Assembly: GCF_019925205.1 (NCBI RefSeq) | Contig: NC_083565.1 | Location: forward strand, 30,160,241 to 30,224,240 | Reading direction: 5' to 3' | DNA length: 64,000 nt | From: Metopolophium dirhodum | Taxonomy: Eukaryota; Arthropoda; Insecta; Hemiptera; Aphididae | Shown here: one piece after another, positions 24,171 through 37,254 of the stretch | How positions within the stretch are numbered: position 1 is the first letter of the stretch | Layout of the letters: each line of letters opens with the position of its first letter | The notes under the pieces: generated by a model | What the model was told of the DNA's origin: nothing | Database searches by the model: none | What the model saw: only the letters and a program-made list of their open reading frames with translations | Program-made: the position numbers and the translations under genes

Positions 24171-24258
24171 GAGTACCCACAACCCGTTTATAAAAATTTT
24201 TTCTGAGTTTCTAATATACGAAATCCGAAACATTAAAACTCAGTTTGACTTCCTGGAC
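24171..24258. repeat. Left half of an ACCCG-type repeat end
   Basis: The TTTCTAATATACGAAAYCCG...TTTGACT words match 55818-55865. In that copy the following sequence runs on uninterrupted into ATATAATACCATG, whereas here the match resumes only at 25417 after the hAT insertion. Confidence 0.75.
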
Positions 24259-25414
24259 CAGGGCCGTTATTACGGGGGGATATGGGGGATAGATCCCCCC
24301 TATTAGCTGTATTTATATATTTTTTATATCTACAAATAGTTCAAATACAAACTTATAAATGATTACGAAACTAGAAAATAAAATAAAATGTTTGGTTGTG
24401 TCGGTATAAATATTACCTGGTTATAAATATTTACCCGGTAAAGGATAAGCATGATTTCAAAATAAATGGTCTGATTAATTTTAATTCTTATTTATTAATA
24501 AACACTGGGTGCCAGTCACATCTCACATACTGTACCAAATTACATTACCTACCTACTTCCTATACACTACATGCATAAAGATTATAGACGGTGAGTAATT
24601 CGACAATGCGAAAAACCACCATTCCAAAAACATAATATAATAAATAATAATAAAAATATGACTTGAAGATTTACATTTCGTAGAACGAATACTACGAAGC
24701 GCCGACACTAAGTATCAACATTGATTATTGCGATTACGTAAAGACACTGCAGTAGGTACCTACTGTACTGTAGCCTGTAGGTACACACCGTGTCTTTCCC
24801 TCATAGTCACAGTGTCACACAACATAGTAATTGATTTTTTTTTTATAAGTTAAACGAAAAATGAAGTAAAAAGAAAGAAAATTACCAGCAACTAGTAGTA
24901 GGTACTCTAATGAAATTTTTTGAAAAGAAGCCTGGAACTGATGTAAGTATTACAATTTTAAATTATTCAAAATACTAAACATTATTAGGCCCGGAATTAA
25001 ATGTTTTAAAATCGTACAAAATATGTATAACGTATTTTATACACTTATTATAATTTATAATTAGCATTACAACTCTCGCTAAAATTATACAAAATTAAAT
25101 AAACACCAGTTAAAAAATGTATTAAAAATTTAACTGCAGTCACTGCAATTTATTCAATAAACTATTATGTTTTATTAATTATTATATAAAAATTGAATGA
25201 GTTTATTAAAAAAAATAGAATTTAATAATTTATAATAATAATTAATAATACCTAATATTTTTTAATAATTTTACCTACACATTTTCTTGTTTATTATTTA
25301 AGGAAAACATAGAGAAATCTGATGATGTATCACGGGCAAAGTCCTCCACAAGTTTGCCATACAAATTAATTTTCATTCCCCCCCCTCCATGAAATATTCT
25401 CAATTACGCCACTG
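24259..25414 (+). mobile_element. hAT-like element, internally deleted, 1.16 kb
   Basis: Ends: CAGGGCCGTTATTA on the left, inverse of CAGTGGCGTAATTG on the right. The flanking 8-bp repeat is imperfect (TCCTGGAC 24251-24258 and CCCTGGAA 25415-25422, two mismatches). The flanks match an empty homologous site near 55865. Inside, two short exons remain from what looks like a transposase start (see next entry). Confidence 0.75.
24910..25391 (+). pseudogene. Remnant 5' exons of a hAT transposase-like gene
   Basis: Exon 1 (24910-24942) encodes MKFFEKKPGTD and ends at a GTAAGT donor. Exon 2 starts after TTATTTAAG at 25303 with ENIEKSDDVSRAKSSTSLPY and runs into the right terminal region near 25390. 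The pattern, a basic F-rich start followed by a Ser/Asp-rich linker, resembles N-termini of ZBED/MYM-type hAT transposases in insects. The zinc finger, DDE core and dimerisation region are absent, which fits an internal deletion. Assignment is inference from position and composition. Confidence 0.4.
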
Positions 25415-26569
25415 CCCTGGAATTATATAATACCATGAGAAAAATACGAGGAAAACGATTCTGAGTGATTACGGTCTATCCGCCTATTTACTATAATATA
25501 AATATTTTAAAATATAGAAGTTATTTATAAGGCTATACAAGTAATATGTATAATGTGTAGGTTGCCTAACGTTTCGTATTTACAAAAATGAAAACGGACA
25601 CTGATAATAATGTGTTATTACAATATATTATTCTTAATAATTACAGACGTAGTTTAATATATTACAATATATACTAATGAGCAGCTATTGTTGTATAGTA
25701 GCCAATTTGTTAAATTTAGTTTGAACATAACATGCAATTTGTATAATCACGTATTTTATAAAGTATGCTATTATAAATATTTGAATCAGTAAATAAAGAG
25801 AAAAGAAGATTGAGTGCTGGATTTAAACTTTATGTTAACTGAATGTTGTACTACATTTGTTTAAAACTGTTATAATAATATAATATCCGTTTATCGATGC
25901 TTTTTTGGAAAAAAAGTGCCGTTGTGACGATGTTTAAATTTTGATTACCTACATTTATTGTTTCTTACAATAATCGATTTCGATTAAAAACTTTAAGTCA
26001 TTTAAACTGTATAAAAGTAAACAGACATTTTGGAAAATGTAATACTGTTAATGTAGGAATAGACTCATGTTTGGGAAATTAAATATTGATATCACTAACT
26101 TTAAAACAAAACCATTGTTAATTAATTATTTATATTCTTTAAATCTAAACATTGTTGGTTTTCAAATAACATTCACTTTTGTTATAATGTTATGTTGATA
26201 TAAAAATGCATTAGTATTCTATTTCTTTCTTGTTTGTTAATCAGTATAAACTTTATCATATTAATATTATGTATAAACTCTATGTTGTATATAAAATTGA
26301 TATTATATTATACTGTGTTGGCTAATACCTAAATAAAAATATTTATATATTATATGTTATACTGTGCTGGCTACATAAATATTATTATTATAGGAAGCTG
26401 GTGAATACTTTGTTTATATATTGTTTATTTTTGACGACAATATACACTTTGTAAATGTTTAATCGAATAAAATTAGTTTATTTATATTGTAATATTTTGA
26501 CAATGAATTGTGTTAATAATTGAATTGAATAAGTTTTAAATTGTTTAACTTTGGTTTTTATATAATAGT
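25415..26569. other. AT-rich DNA with a small family F relic
   Basis: About 25447-25520 holds AAAACGATTCTGAGTGATTA and a CGGTCTATC word, matching the subterminal part of family F. The rest shows no gene; ATACTGTGYTGGCTA occurs twice near 26310 and 26355. Confidence 0.5.
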
Positions 26570-26577
26570 GTTTAAAG

Positions 26578-28320
26578 CAGGGCCTTGCACCCGATTTAAC
26601 CAGAACCCTTAACACCCCTAAACACCTTTAAAAAATCAAACACCCGAAACCCGTATAACCCAAATGATTCTGTTTTCAAAACACCCGTGTTAACCAAATC
26701 CCGAATAAATATTCGGGTTAACCCGAAATCCCGAATAATTTTTTTTCTCATTCTTCATGCGACATATCATTTCCTATGTATTTCTTGCGGTGAGTTCGAT
26801 TTTGTAGAGTTAAATAATCAATAATAATAATAATAACAGGAACAATCTAACAAACAATCATAGGTAATTTCTTGAAAATAAAATCCATTAAAATGTTTAA
26901 TAATTTAATTAATTCTGATTAAAATATTAAGTATTTAATTATTTCTCATACCTATTATATGATATAATTTATTACTTTATTACTTTATTATTAAAATAAA
27001 TCCAAATATAGCCAATAGCAATATAAAATAGACGTGGTCTCAACAAAACTGAAAGTATTGACAGCCGTGACCAAAATACCAAACACTAATAACTATAATA
27101 ATAACTTTTGTTATTTCATTATTTGCGACGAACTTCCAAAGCGGAATTACCCATGTCCTATAATATCTAATTAAGTAACTCGAATATCGTAATACGCGGC
27201 CATATTTATTATTTACCAGTTTTTCGGTAATCACGAAATCATAATTTATATTTTATTTTATTTGTCTATGGCTCAACAGTCAGCGCCCCTATCCCTATGG
27301 CCATCTATTTTAAACATTTTAATATTTTATTATTTATTATATCCATCGACTTGGCATGTGGTAAATTGTACATTTGTAATTTGTATCACATTCTGTTCAC
27401 GAGTCTACGACACGCCTCTCACTATACGTACCTACTCAATTTTCAATTTTATTATTATTTCATCGTACAATTTGTGAATACCTATATATTTTTTATATTA
27501 CCTTTTAGTTATAGTATAATAATATTATTCATAATATTTATAGATTATTTTTTTTAATTTTTAAGTCATCACAAAATAATCAATACCTATTCTGTTATAT
27601 AAAAGGTACGTAACATTATGCAAAATTAAAATATCAATCTGTTGTAACTGTTGATTTCGCAAAATATACCTATTCATTATGTTTTTGTATTTACTTTTAA
27701 ATGGGATTAGGCTCTAGCAAGTAAACTATTTTTTGACCACAGAAAGCCTTGTAAACATTTTGATTTTTGTTGACTGTTTATTGTTTGCTTATCAAATAAA
27801 ATTTTTCTGAATATCTTTAAAAAGTACCTACAATTTTTTTTTTTAAATATGCTAGTATGTTATTTAATTCCAGTACCTATTTAGATTTTAGACATGTTAT
27901 ATAGTAAAAAAAAAATGAGTTACGTGGACTCTAATGCCTATAATAAAACGAATCGGTAGTTAAATAATTACTTTCCCATTGTCTAATTTCTTATAGTTCA
28001 TAGAAAAAGGTAACTACTGTACATTAATTAACCTAGTTTAGTTAAAAACAAACGTTGCGAATTTGGGTAAAACATTTATATTTTATTATAAATAACATAA
28101 ACATGAACACTTTCTTTTTTTTTTTTTGGGGGGGGGGTCATCAAAAGTTCTGTTTTATCCAGATTTCTCCGCACTTATATTAACCAATATTAACCATAAT
28201 AATAACAGTTTTGAAAACCCAAATGTTTGTTTAAAATTTTTATTCGGGTGTTTGAACACCCAAATACATCCAGCACCCGAAACCCGAAACCCGAATAAAT
28301 GATTCGGGTGCAAGGCCCTG
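26578..28320. mobile_element. hAT-like non-autonomous element, 1.74 kb
   Basis: A perfect 8-bp target duplication GTTTAAAG (26570-26577 and 28321-28328) flanks inverted ends CAGGGCCTTGCACCCGA. Subterminal zones on both sides are rich in CCCGAA/TTCGGG words, including the palindrome ATTCGGGTTAACCCGAA. No transposase is recognisable; open frames around 27040-27557 show no domain. Superfamily by 8-bp TSD and CAG ends. Confidence 0.9.
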
Positions 28321-28328
28321 GTTTAAAG

Positions 28329-29355
28329 TAAAATAATGTAAAATCAATTAATTTAATTTTTTTCCTCGACTTAAAATAGCTGCCGACTACTGACTAGTAC
28401 TTAGCGTACTAAGTTTCACGCGCTATTAACCAATATTAAGATGTGGCTGCAGGTCGTAGTTATACTAAAGTTATAGTTGTAGTTAGATTCTGTTTTAATT
28501 GCGTTAATATTACTTAACCTAGTTGAAATTAGTTACAGAACGATAGGTTCACTTAGGATAGATTCGATTTACTAACATTTATTAAAATTTATTAAAAACC
28601 GGCTTTTAGTTCAATAATTTACCTGCGGGAGGCACACAGGCTCGTTTATTATGTTTAAAATGTGTACGAGATTAAAAATTCATTTCAAAATTCAAATCCT
28701 AAGACCACCTATGGTTACCGTTGTAAATATTAGAGCTTATAGGAGTTACTAATAGCTGAGAAACAGTGCAATTTACTATTCTTCTTCTTGTCGAGTCTGG
28801 TTATAAAATGACAATAATAAAAGTACTAAAATAATATACAAAACCACAAATGTAATGAAAAAAAAAAAATGAAAAAAATTCATGTTACATATTAATAAAC
28901 ACAACATGATAACGTAAAAAAATTAATAAAAAATTAGGGAACGAATCTGGTAAATCTAATAAATACAAATTACATACATATATAATTATGGTTACGTCCT
29001 AGGGATAAGGGATTTGTTGTAATTTTGCTATAACCACTTTATCTTTAAGTAAGTACCGCTTTAGTTATTATTTAATAAAAGTATAAACTAGCATATAAAC
29101 CAAACATTTTACAAAAAATCGTCCTGAATGTTTATAAAATATTGCATCACATTATCTTCTACACAAAATAGTATATTTAGGTACGGTCAAAATTGATGTC
29201 ATAAAAATTCATCAATCTCAATACATTTGATGAAAAATTATTGAAAAACGTTTTTATTCTTATTATTGTATCATTAACAATTTGAATTAGGTGTTAAATA
29301 TAACTCTTTTCTATCGAACTATCGAAATGTAATGATTAAGCACATAAAAAATTAA
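28329..29355. other. AT-rich intergenic DNA
   Basis: No coding, repeat or RNA structure recognised. Confidence 0.5.
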
Positions 29356-29935
29356 AAAAGGTGGGTAAGTGGGTATTGCTCTGCTTTACAGTAGGTTACA
29401 AGTAATGGATTGTGTATTTTTGTTGTATTTGAATTAAATGATATAATATAATTTTATAAGAAAAACGATTCTGAGCGAAGACGGTCAGTCTATGATATTA
29501 CCAAGTATATTTTATGATATTATTGTAAATAAAGTAATTTATATAATATTATAAACTATCTACGTGGAACCTTGTCTTAAAATTTAAATCTTTAGCTATA
29601 AAAGTTGAATAATTTGTACATTTTTAACTACAAAATAATTAGGTATTAAATTAAAAATTTATAAAGTTTGTTAAAATTCGAACTTTAAAAGCTTATAAAA
29701 AAAATAAGCCTTTGTATTTTAATATTTTTCAACTACTATTGTAACAATATAGGTACCAAGAGCCTTGTAATAAATTTTCACGCATTTTGGTCAAACACTT
29801 ATTGATTTTAAAATTGTCCGTAAACAGCTAAAAATGAGTCAAAATATTTTTAATATATTTTTATAAATATTTGCTAAATGAGAAATCTAGTGAATATCCA
29901 ATATCACCACCAGTAATGTAAATTTGAAAACATTT
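29356..29935 (-). repeat. Family F, truncated copy (reverse)
   Basis: Begins with the GGTGGGTAAGTGG terminus and the inner AACGATTCTGAGCG box and stops in the middle of the family consensus, followed by T-rich low-complexity DNA to about 30010. Confidence 0.88.
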
Positions 29936-30257
29936 TTTTTTTTTTTTTTAATTTTTTTATTATATATTATTTTTATTTTAATTTTATATTAATTTTATAT
30001 TATATTATTAAGTCTAAAGCTGTATGGTCTTCTGTGTCCTTCAGTCAAACCTAGTCGGACATTGAACGATAGTGTGTGGAGATCACTACGTAACAGCCAA
30101 CAGGTAAGACGAAGCTGAATATCATTACAACCAGACATCAGTTAGGCCACTTTGGCCACCATGGCGGACAAAAATCATTGACGGAATCTGAAATTCTGAC
30201 CAAGTCAACCATCAACTATAGTTTAGAGTCTATGACCCATCCAATGATGGGTCAGGC

Positions 30258-30775
30258 CGGCTTTCCACTGAGCAGTATCTGACCGCTGTCCACTGGGAGT
30301 GAGGCAGTCGTGTACACCATTGTAAGCCGGGTACAAAACTATGGCGAACCAGGTTATACGTTGCGTGGTGTACCACCAGGTTAACTATGCGGGCGCCAAG
30401 GTACACCGTATTAAACATAGGTAACCAGGATACACTACGCGGTGCACCGTCTTGGTGTATACCTCGGTAGCACGGTTATACCGCCCTTCTGCGAGACGAT
30501 CAGTACCGTCGCCAATTGGCAATAATTCGGTTGGTGGTACGTGAAAAACGTCTTTCCTTCGAGCGGTATCTGATCGCTATCCACTAGGAGCGAGGCAATC
30601 GTGTACACCATTGTATACCGGGTACATAACTATGTTGAACCAGGCTTTACATTGCGTGGTGCTATTGCGAGGTATACCAGGGTAATACGCTACATGGTGC
30701 ACCGTTGTGGTATGTATACGTTGGTAGCACGATTATACCGCCCCTGTGTGAGTCGCTCGGTACCGTCGCCACATG
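30258..30775. repeat. Tandem duplication, two units of about 292 bp
   Basis: GAGCRGTATCTGAYCGCT starts the two units near 30267 and 30559. Both contain GTGTACACCATTGTA, CCGGGTACA and TGCGTGGTG blocks and end with TTATACCGCCC...GTACCGTCGCC. Within units, GGTATACC/GGTGTACC words recur. It directly adjoins the CGGACCGTAAA array. No protein domain recognised. Confidence 0.88.
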
Positions 30776-30788
30776 GCGATGGGGCACC

Positions 30789-31060
30789 GTAAATGTTCGG
30801 AAAATAATAAGGCGGACCGTAAAAATCCGGAATTTTTCCGTAATGTCACGGACCGTAAAAATCCGGAAAAAAAAATCCCGCGGATAGTAAATATACGGAC
30901 CGTAAATTTACGGAATTCAAAAATATTGAACCATAATATCACGGACTGTAATGTCCCGGACCGTAAAATCCCGGAAAGCAAAAATACGTGCTCTGAAATA
31001 TCACGGACCGTAAATAACCGGAATTTGTTAAAGCGACATGAGCGCTATCTAGTAGCATCC
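30789..31060. repeat. Left arm: array of a ~47-bp CGGACCGTAAA unit
   Basis: Four to five degenerate units of the form CGGACCGT-N-ATATCCCGGACC-GTAAAAATCCGGAA. Read from the outer end it aligns unit by unit with the reverse complement of 37255-37570, including the outermost GTAAA...CGGAAAATAAT and the inner AGCGCT word. Confidence 0.85.
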
Positions 31061-31091
31061 ATAATTATTTGTCATAGAAATACTATTTAAC

Positions 31092-32448
31092 ATTTGATGT
31101 ATGTATTTTTAGTTTTTAATTTTTGTGTCTGTCATCACCGTTGGGGGCTAAGCAGTGGCGCTGATCTATATTAATTTCATGATATGGGGAAAAAATACTG
31201 GTGTTAGACCTACCTACTTAAAAAAAGTTTAGCAACTCTCAAATAGTGCATTAAAATCACTATATACTGCCTTTAAGTATTAATTACCACTAATAAGTAA
31301 TAACTGATGACTTATTATCACCACCCACCCACCTAGCCCACTCATAAATAGTTCTGGAGAATTTTTCTCAGTTGATACTCGTGTTTGGCGCCACTGGGGC
31401 TTAGGGCAGTAAAACTGTTTCGATTTTCTTCAACAGTATCTTGATCAATGAAAAGTAAATCTATAGTTGGTATAAATCAAGGGGTTGAAATTGAACATTT
31501 CCAATAGTTTTAAACAGCGCAGGAAAAAACAAAATAAAATTTAAGGAAAAATGAAAATTTCTACGCAAAATTGATTTTGTTTTTTGGTGTAACTCTTTGT
31601 TTTACCGTAAATTACAGATACATGACATTTTCACTCAATGTTTATATTATCATTTTCTATACACTATACATTTTCAAAATATTCTAACTTGTTTTGAGCT
31701 GTTTACGGACATCTTCAGTTTTCAATTTCTTTAGTTTTTTTTTTTTATAATATTATGTCCATAAAATTTTATTCGTTGGGTTAAAAAGCTTGAAAATTTA
31801 ATACAAGAAAAACATTAAAAATGCTAATGCATAAGCACAATTTTTTTTATAAGTATTTAAACTTCGAATTTTGACAATAACCATTATTGTACTCAATTAA
31901 AAAAATATAAAATATTCAATTTTTATAGCTAAATATTGAAACTTTAAAACAAAGATTCTAATAATAGTTCATGCTAAAACCAAATGTAATATATAAAAGA
32001 CATAAAAACACAGTTATTTTTTAGAGACATTTCAAATTCAAATTTCGATGAAATTACATATTAAAACTAAGAATAACGATTTTAGTTATTTAGATGTAAT
32101 TTAAAAATATTACTCGTGTATATATGAAACTTTTATAGTGTATTATTATATTTAAATATTTAATACACAAAACAACATTTAAAATTTAATCTTTTTGGCA
32201 AAAATTAATATATCCTACCGTAGTACATATATACTAATGCCTAATCCTACAATTAATTACTTTAATCACAATAATATCATAAAATATACCTACTTAATTA
32301 GTACTTAGTAATATTATAGGCTGATAGACCGTCTTCCCTCTAAACCGTTATTCCTGTACAATGGTTTTATATCATTGCATTCAAATTTAACATCACCCAC
32401 TTTCAACCTACTGTACATCAGAGCGACATACACTTACCCACTTTTTTC
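31092..32448 (+). repeat. Family F copy (forward), left end truncated
   Basis: Lacks about the first 60 bp of the consensus; the right terminus (GAGCGACATACACTTACCCA) is present. Interrupted by a hAT MITE at 31153-31396. Sits 65 bp from the reverse copy at 32514-33987. Confidence 0.88.
31153..31396. mobile_element. hAT MITE, 244 bp, inside family F
   Basis: Ends are CAGTGGCGC and its inverse; flanking 8-bp duplication GGGCTAAG (31145-31152) / GGGCTTAG (31397-31404), one mismatch. The interruption falls where other family F copies are continuous. Confidence 0.88.
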
Positions 32449-32513
32449 TATTGTTATTCATAAAATTAAAATATTTTCGTTGCTTCAATACCTATCCTAG
32501 TACTCTAATATAT

Positions 32514-33987
32514 AAAAAAGGTGGATAAGTGGATGTCGCTCTGCTGTACAGTAGGTTACAAGTGGGTCACTGTAATGGATGGTGTTAAATTTGAATTCAA
32601 TAATATACTATCATTGTATAAAAAAAACGATTCTGAGCGAAAACGGTCAGTCAGCCTATGATTTTACCAAGTATATTTGATGATATTATTGTGAATAAAG
32701 TAATTTATATATAACCTATTTACGTGGAGCCTTGTTTTAAATTTTCAATCTTTAGCCATAAAAGTTAAACATTTTATACATTTCTAACCACAAAATAATT
32801 AATAAATTATAAATTTGATAAATGTTGTCAAAATTTGAACTTTAAATGCTTATAAAAAAAAATTGTGCCTATGTATTTTTAATATTTTTCAACTGCTATT
32901 AGGACGATATATTAGGAGCCTTATATTAAATTTTCACGCTTTTTTACCCAACAAATAAAAATGTATTGATATTTATAGAAAAAAAAACTAAAAAAATTGA
33001 AAACTGACAATGTCCGTAAACAGCTCAAAAAGAGTCAAAATATTTTCAACATTTTATGGTGTATAGAAAATGCTAATATGAACATTCAGTGACATTTTCA
33101 AGTATCTACAGTCATTCGTTTTTTAATTGCAATAAAATAAGAAAATTGTTACATGAGAAATCGAGTAAATATCAAATGTTGTAAAAATATAAATTTCAGA
33201 CGCTCATAAAAATTTAATTTAAGTTTCTTCTACACATTTTTTTTTTGATAAAGGTAGACAAACTTATGAGTAATCTTATATTACATTTTCAAATCTTAGA
33301 TTTAAAAAGAAAAATTTTTATGAATTCTCAACTCAAAATAATTTGCTATTTTTCGTGATTTTTCCGTATTTTGTCAAAATTTGAACTTTAAATGCTTATA
33401 ATTAAAAACTGTGACTAAGGATTTTTAATTTTTTCATCTGCCTTTGAAACAATAACCTAGGAGCCTTCTATTAAATTTTCAAGCTTTTTTAATCAACAGA
33501 TAAAATGTTATTGATATTTATAGAAAAAAAAACTAAAAAAATTGAAAACTGACAATGGCCGTAAACAGCTCAAAAAGAGTCAAAATATTTTGTAAATTTT
33601 ATTGTGTATAGAAAATGCTAATATAAACATTCAGTCAAAATTTCATGTCCCTACGGTCATTTGTTTTAGAGTTACACCAAAAACCAAAATCGATTTTCTC
33701 AAAAACAGATTTTGCGTAAAAATTCCCGTTTTTCCTTAATTTTTCTTTTGTTTTTCACGTCGCTTGTAAAAACTACTGGGAAATTTTTACTTTTGACCCA
33801 CCCAAAGTACCAACTAGATTCACTTTCCTATCAGAAAAGTTACTATTGAAGAAAATCCAAGCACTTTTACTGTCCTAAAAGGTGATGACAGATACAAAAA
33901 TAAAAAATAAATAAAAAATAAAAAAAAAAAAAAAAAAAAACACACATCATTGTAGAATCAATACATTCATCACTTCGCTCAGAATCT
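32514..33987 (-). repeat. Family F, complete copy (reverse), 1.47 kb
   Basis: The best full-length reference copy here: starts GGTGGATAAGTGGATGTCGC, ends CTTCGCTCAGAATCT. The repeated internal half is visible as GTCCGTAAACAGCTCAAAAA-type blocks at about 33010 and 33550, giving a period near 541 bp. Non-coding. Confidence 0.92.
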
Positions 33988-35309
33988 AAAATAAATACAG
34001 GGTGTCCCACTGAGATCTGACAGATGAAATAACTTTTGTTCTAATTAATATTTTTAAAAAATTTCTTTTAAATATAATTCATAGACTATTGCGCTGCATT
34101 TTTAGTATACATTTTTTATTTTATTTTTTTTAATACTGAAAATAAAAAACTTAAAAACTGATAAAAAAAATTTCCAAAATATCCAAAATAGCCAATTTGT
34201 AAATCTGATTTTCAGAAAAATTTATATCGTAAAAACATTTATTTAAGTCAAGTGGCTGATTTTTTACCATTTTTTTAAATATCAATATTCTTGTTAAGTA
34301 ATATACGATCTAGTTTATGTTAGAAACATTATAATTTCAAAAAATATAAATCATTATTAAATAATATTAATCAATATAAATCGTTGAACTTTTTTTATAA
34401 AACAATGAACATGAAAATTTAACAGTAAACAATGTTTAGGCTGGTGCTATATAAATGATATATTATGTTTTTCTGATATTTCTTATTATATTATACTCTT
34501 CTCAAAAATCGTTTAGGTGTATTATGTGGGTTTTATGAACGAGTATCTTATCGAGTGATTACCCGCGGCATGCCGTGTGTCGTGTGTGTCGTCCAAGTCC
34601 ATTTAGCAATTTTGGGAATACACCATTTTAAACTTTATAGTAGTTGTAATAACTGAAATTAGTGTTCCAGGTATTCCGTGAGGGAATTTTGTACAGTTTT
34701 ATTACAATAGGTGAATTATAATATTCAAAGGTAACTAATTTAAATGTATAAACTAGCTAGATTTGAATGCACGCATAAGCATATTTACAATGGTAAATCG
34801 TAAATTACGTACCTACATATTATAATTAAAAAAAACAATATCACCAAGTATTATTGAAATCCATAAAGGTACAAATAATGTACAATAATATAACTAATAT
34901 AATATCTAAATTAAATATTCTTTATTTAAGTTTAGTAGTAATTATTAAGTAGGTGTAAGTTATTTATTTATATAAATTATTAACTTATTTTTTTCATTGT
35001 GTAGCCTACCTACTAAATATTCATAAATAAAGTAATTTACAAGCGATGTAATTGATTATTAAGTTCTATATAATATTATAATATAATATTTTTCTATAAC
35101 AGCAGGTAAAAAAAAATGATAGTTCTTAGATTGTGGAAAAAATGCTATACCCAACATGCAAGTTTTTAGACGGTAAAAAAATTATTGCGTATGTTAGTTC
35201 CTACTCCTACACATTGAAAAAATGATATATCTATATAACCTGTACCCTAACCAGAAAAAAAATTACACATGTTAATTTTTAATTCGATGATAAATCATTT
35301 CATATTTTT
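33988..35309. other. AT-rich DNA inside the foldback-like element
   Basis: A CAGGGTGTCCCACTGAGATC word at 34007 resembles the edge of some insect MITEs, but no inverted partner is seen in the window. No gene recognised. Confidence 0.45.
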
Positions 35310-35740
35310 ATATATACGAAAAACAAATTTTGAGCGAAAGCTTGTCAGCCTATATTACTAAGTAGGCACCTATTAAAGTATATATTTTACTATATTAATT
35401 TATTTTACTATTAGTAAAACAGTATATACTATAGGTTGAATTCATTTTTGGCGAATACATTAAATTTGATATAGCCGATAAAGGTACTTTAGATGTTTCA
35501 AATAAGCACCCAGTACCCACGAATAATATTTAACGAAAAAAATAAAAAATCATTCTTCGATTAAATATATTATAATTATGTCCAAATTTGAAAATAAAAT
35601 ATACCTATTTTTTAAAAAAAATCTATCTTCAGGTTTTTAAAAAATACCTTAGTGTACACACACAGGTGACAGACCCAGAAAATAAAAACACATACATCAT
35701 TGTCAATACATACATCGATTTGCTCAGAATCCAAAATATC
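35310..35740 (-). repeat. Family F, decayed copy lacking the middle
   Basis: The left part (about 35320-35370) matches the GAGCGAAAGC-GTCAGCCTAT subterminus and the right part (35640-35735) the ACACATCATTGTCAATACAT...GCTCAGAATC terminus. The central kilobase is missing. Open frame 35588-35830 is a by-product. Confidence 0.75.
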
Positions 35741-36336
35741 AAATTGATAATAAATTCAATACACAATAATTACATATATTATATAATATTAATAAATAAT
35801 ACAAATTTATTTAATTTTAAAAATGTCTAATAATAACTGCTGGTTGTAAGATAATATCACAATATAGGCATTATTTCATTTTTATACTAATATATTTATT
35901 GTAACTGTTAAAATTATTAAAAATATTGATGTTAATGCCAAATGTATTACCTACCTTATTACCTATCTCTAGTATCTAAACATATACCAATACTAATATT
36001 AAGAGGATCACTTTTCCCAAATTCTTATTTTACTTAATCTAAAAACACTAATAATCGTATTTTGACGGGTACCTATGATAAATGATAATTATGATTAAAA
36101 AAAATTCACTACAATTGAGGTGATATAAATTTCACAAACTGTCTTTAGCATAATGTGGTTTTAGACTTAGTGTTCTTCTGTTATAATTTCTATATCGGTA
36201 TATTATTTTGTTTTATAAGGATTCTTAAATGCAATCCTTAAAAAGATCATTCGTCGTAAAAGTTTGTAATCAAAAACCACTTATTAGCACATAGTGACGT
36301 AGATTAAAATGTATAATGTAATGTTTGACTTGTTTT
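35741..36336. other. AT-rich intergenic DNA
   Basis: Nothing recognised. Confidence 0.45.
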
Positions 36337-37143
36337 AGATTCTGAGCGGAGCGATGGATGTATTAATTTTACAATGATGTGTGTTTTTTTATTTTTGTGT
36401 CTGTGTATACGATTAGTAGTCGAAATAATGCTTCGATTTTCAACTTCAGTATTTTGTTCGATGGTAAAGTGAATCTAGTTGGTACTTTGAGGGGTAAAAA
36501 GTAAAAATTTCATAGTAGTTTTCAAAAGCGCAGTGAAAAACAAAAAACAAATTAAGGAAAAACGGGAATTTTTTACGCAAAATCGGTTTTTGACAAAATC
36601 GAATTTTAGTTTTTCGTGTAACTTTAAAACAAATGAACGTACCTATATACATGAATTTTTCACTGGTTGTTTATATTTGCATTTTCTATATACGATAAAA
36701 TTTTCAAAATATTTTTATTTGTTTTGAACTGTTTAGAAACATTTTCTGGTTTCCAATTTTATTAGTCTTTTTTTTTCTATGTTAGTCAATAAAACTTTAT
36801 TTATTAGTTAAAGAAGCTTGAAAATTTAATATAAGGCTCCTACTATATTGTTACAATGACATTTGAAAAATATTAAAAATCCTTAGTCACAGTTTTTATT
36901 TATAAGCATTTAAAGTTCAAATCTTGACAAAATACGGAAAAATCACGAAAATTAGCAAATTATTTTGAGTTGAGAATTCATAAAAATTTTTCTTTTTAAA
37001 TCTAAGATTTGAAAATGTAATACAAGAATATCCATAACTATGCCTACCTTTATCAAAATAAAAATGTCTACAAGAAAGTCAAATTAAATTTTTATGAGCG
37101 TTTGAAATTCATATTTTTACAACATTTGATATTCACTTGATCA
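36337..37143 (+). repeat. Family F copy (forward), right end missing
   Basis: Starts AGATTCTGAGCGGAGCGATG and follows the consensus to about 37143, where it stops at unrelated sequence leading into the right CGGACCGTAAA array. Confidence 0.9.
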
Positions 37144-37254
37144 CTCACACTAATCATGATTGACAACTAACACAAATGCCATAGGTGGCGGCAATGAAAT
37201 TGCATATTGCCTAAATATTGCGCCTTATTAAAACACACGAGCAGGCCCCTTAAG

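Noticed and set aside
27262..27557. Two overlapping hydrophobic plus-strand frames inside the hAT-like element
   Set aside because: T-rich translation without a conserved motif; not a transposase.
30773..31090. 105-codon plus and 82-codon minus frames
   Set aside because: Translations of the CGGACCGTAAA array.
34007..34030. CAGGGTGTCCCACTGAGATC as a transposon end
   Set aside because: No inverted partner or target duplication found in the window.
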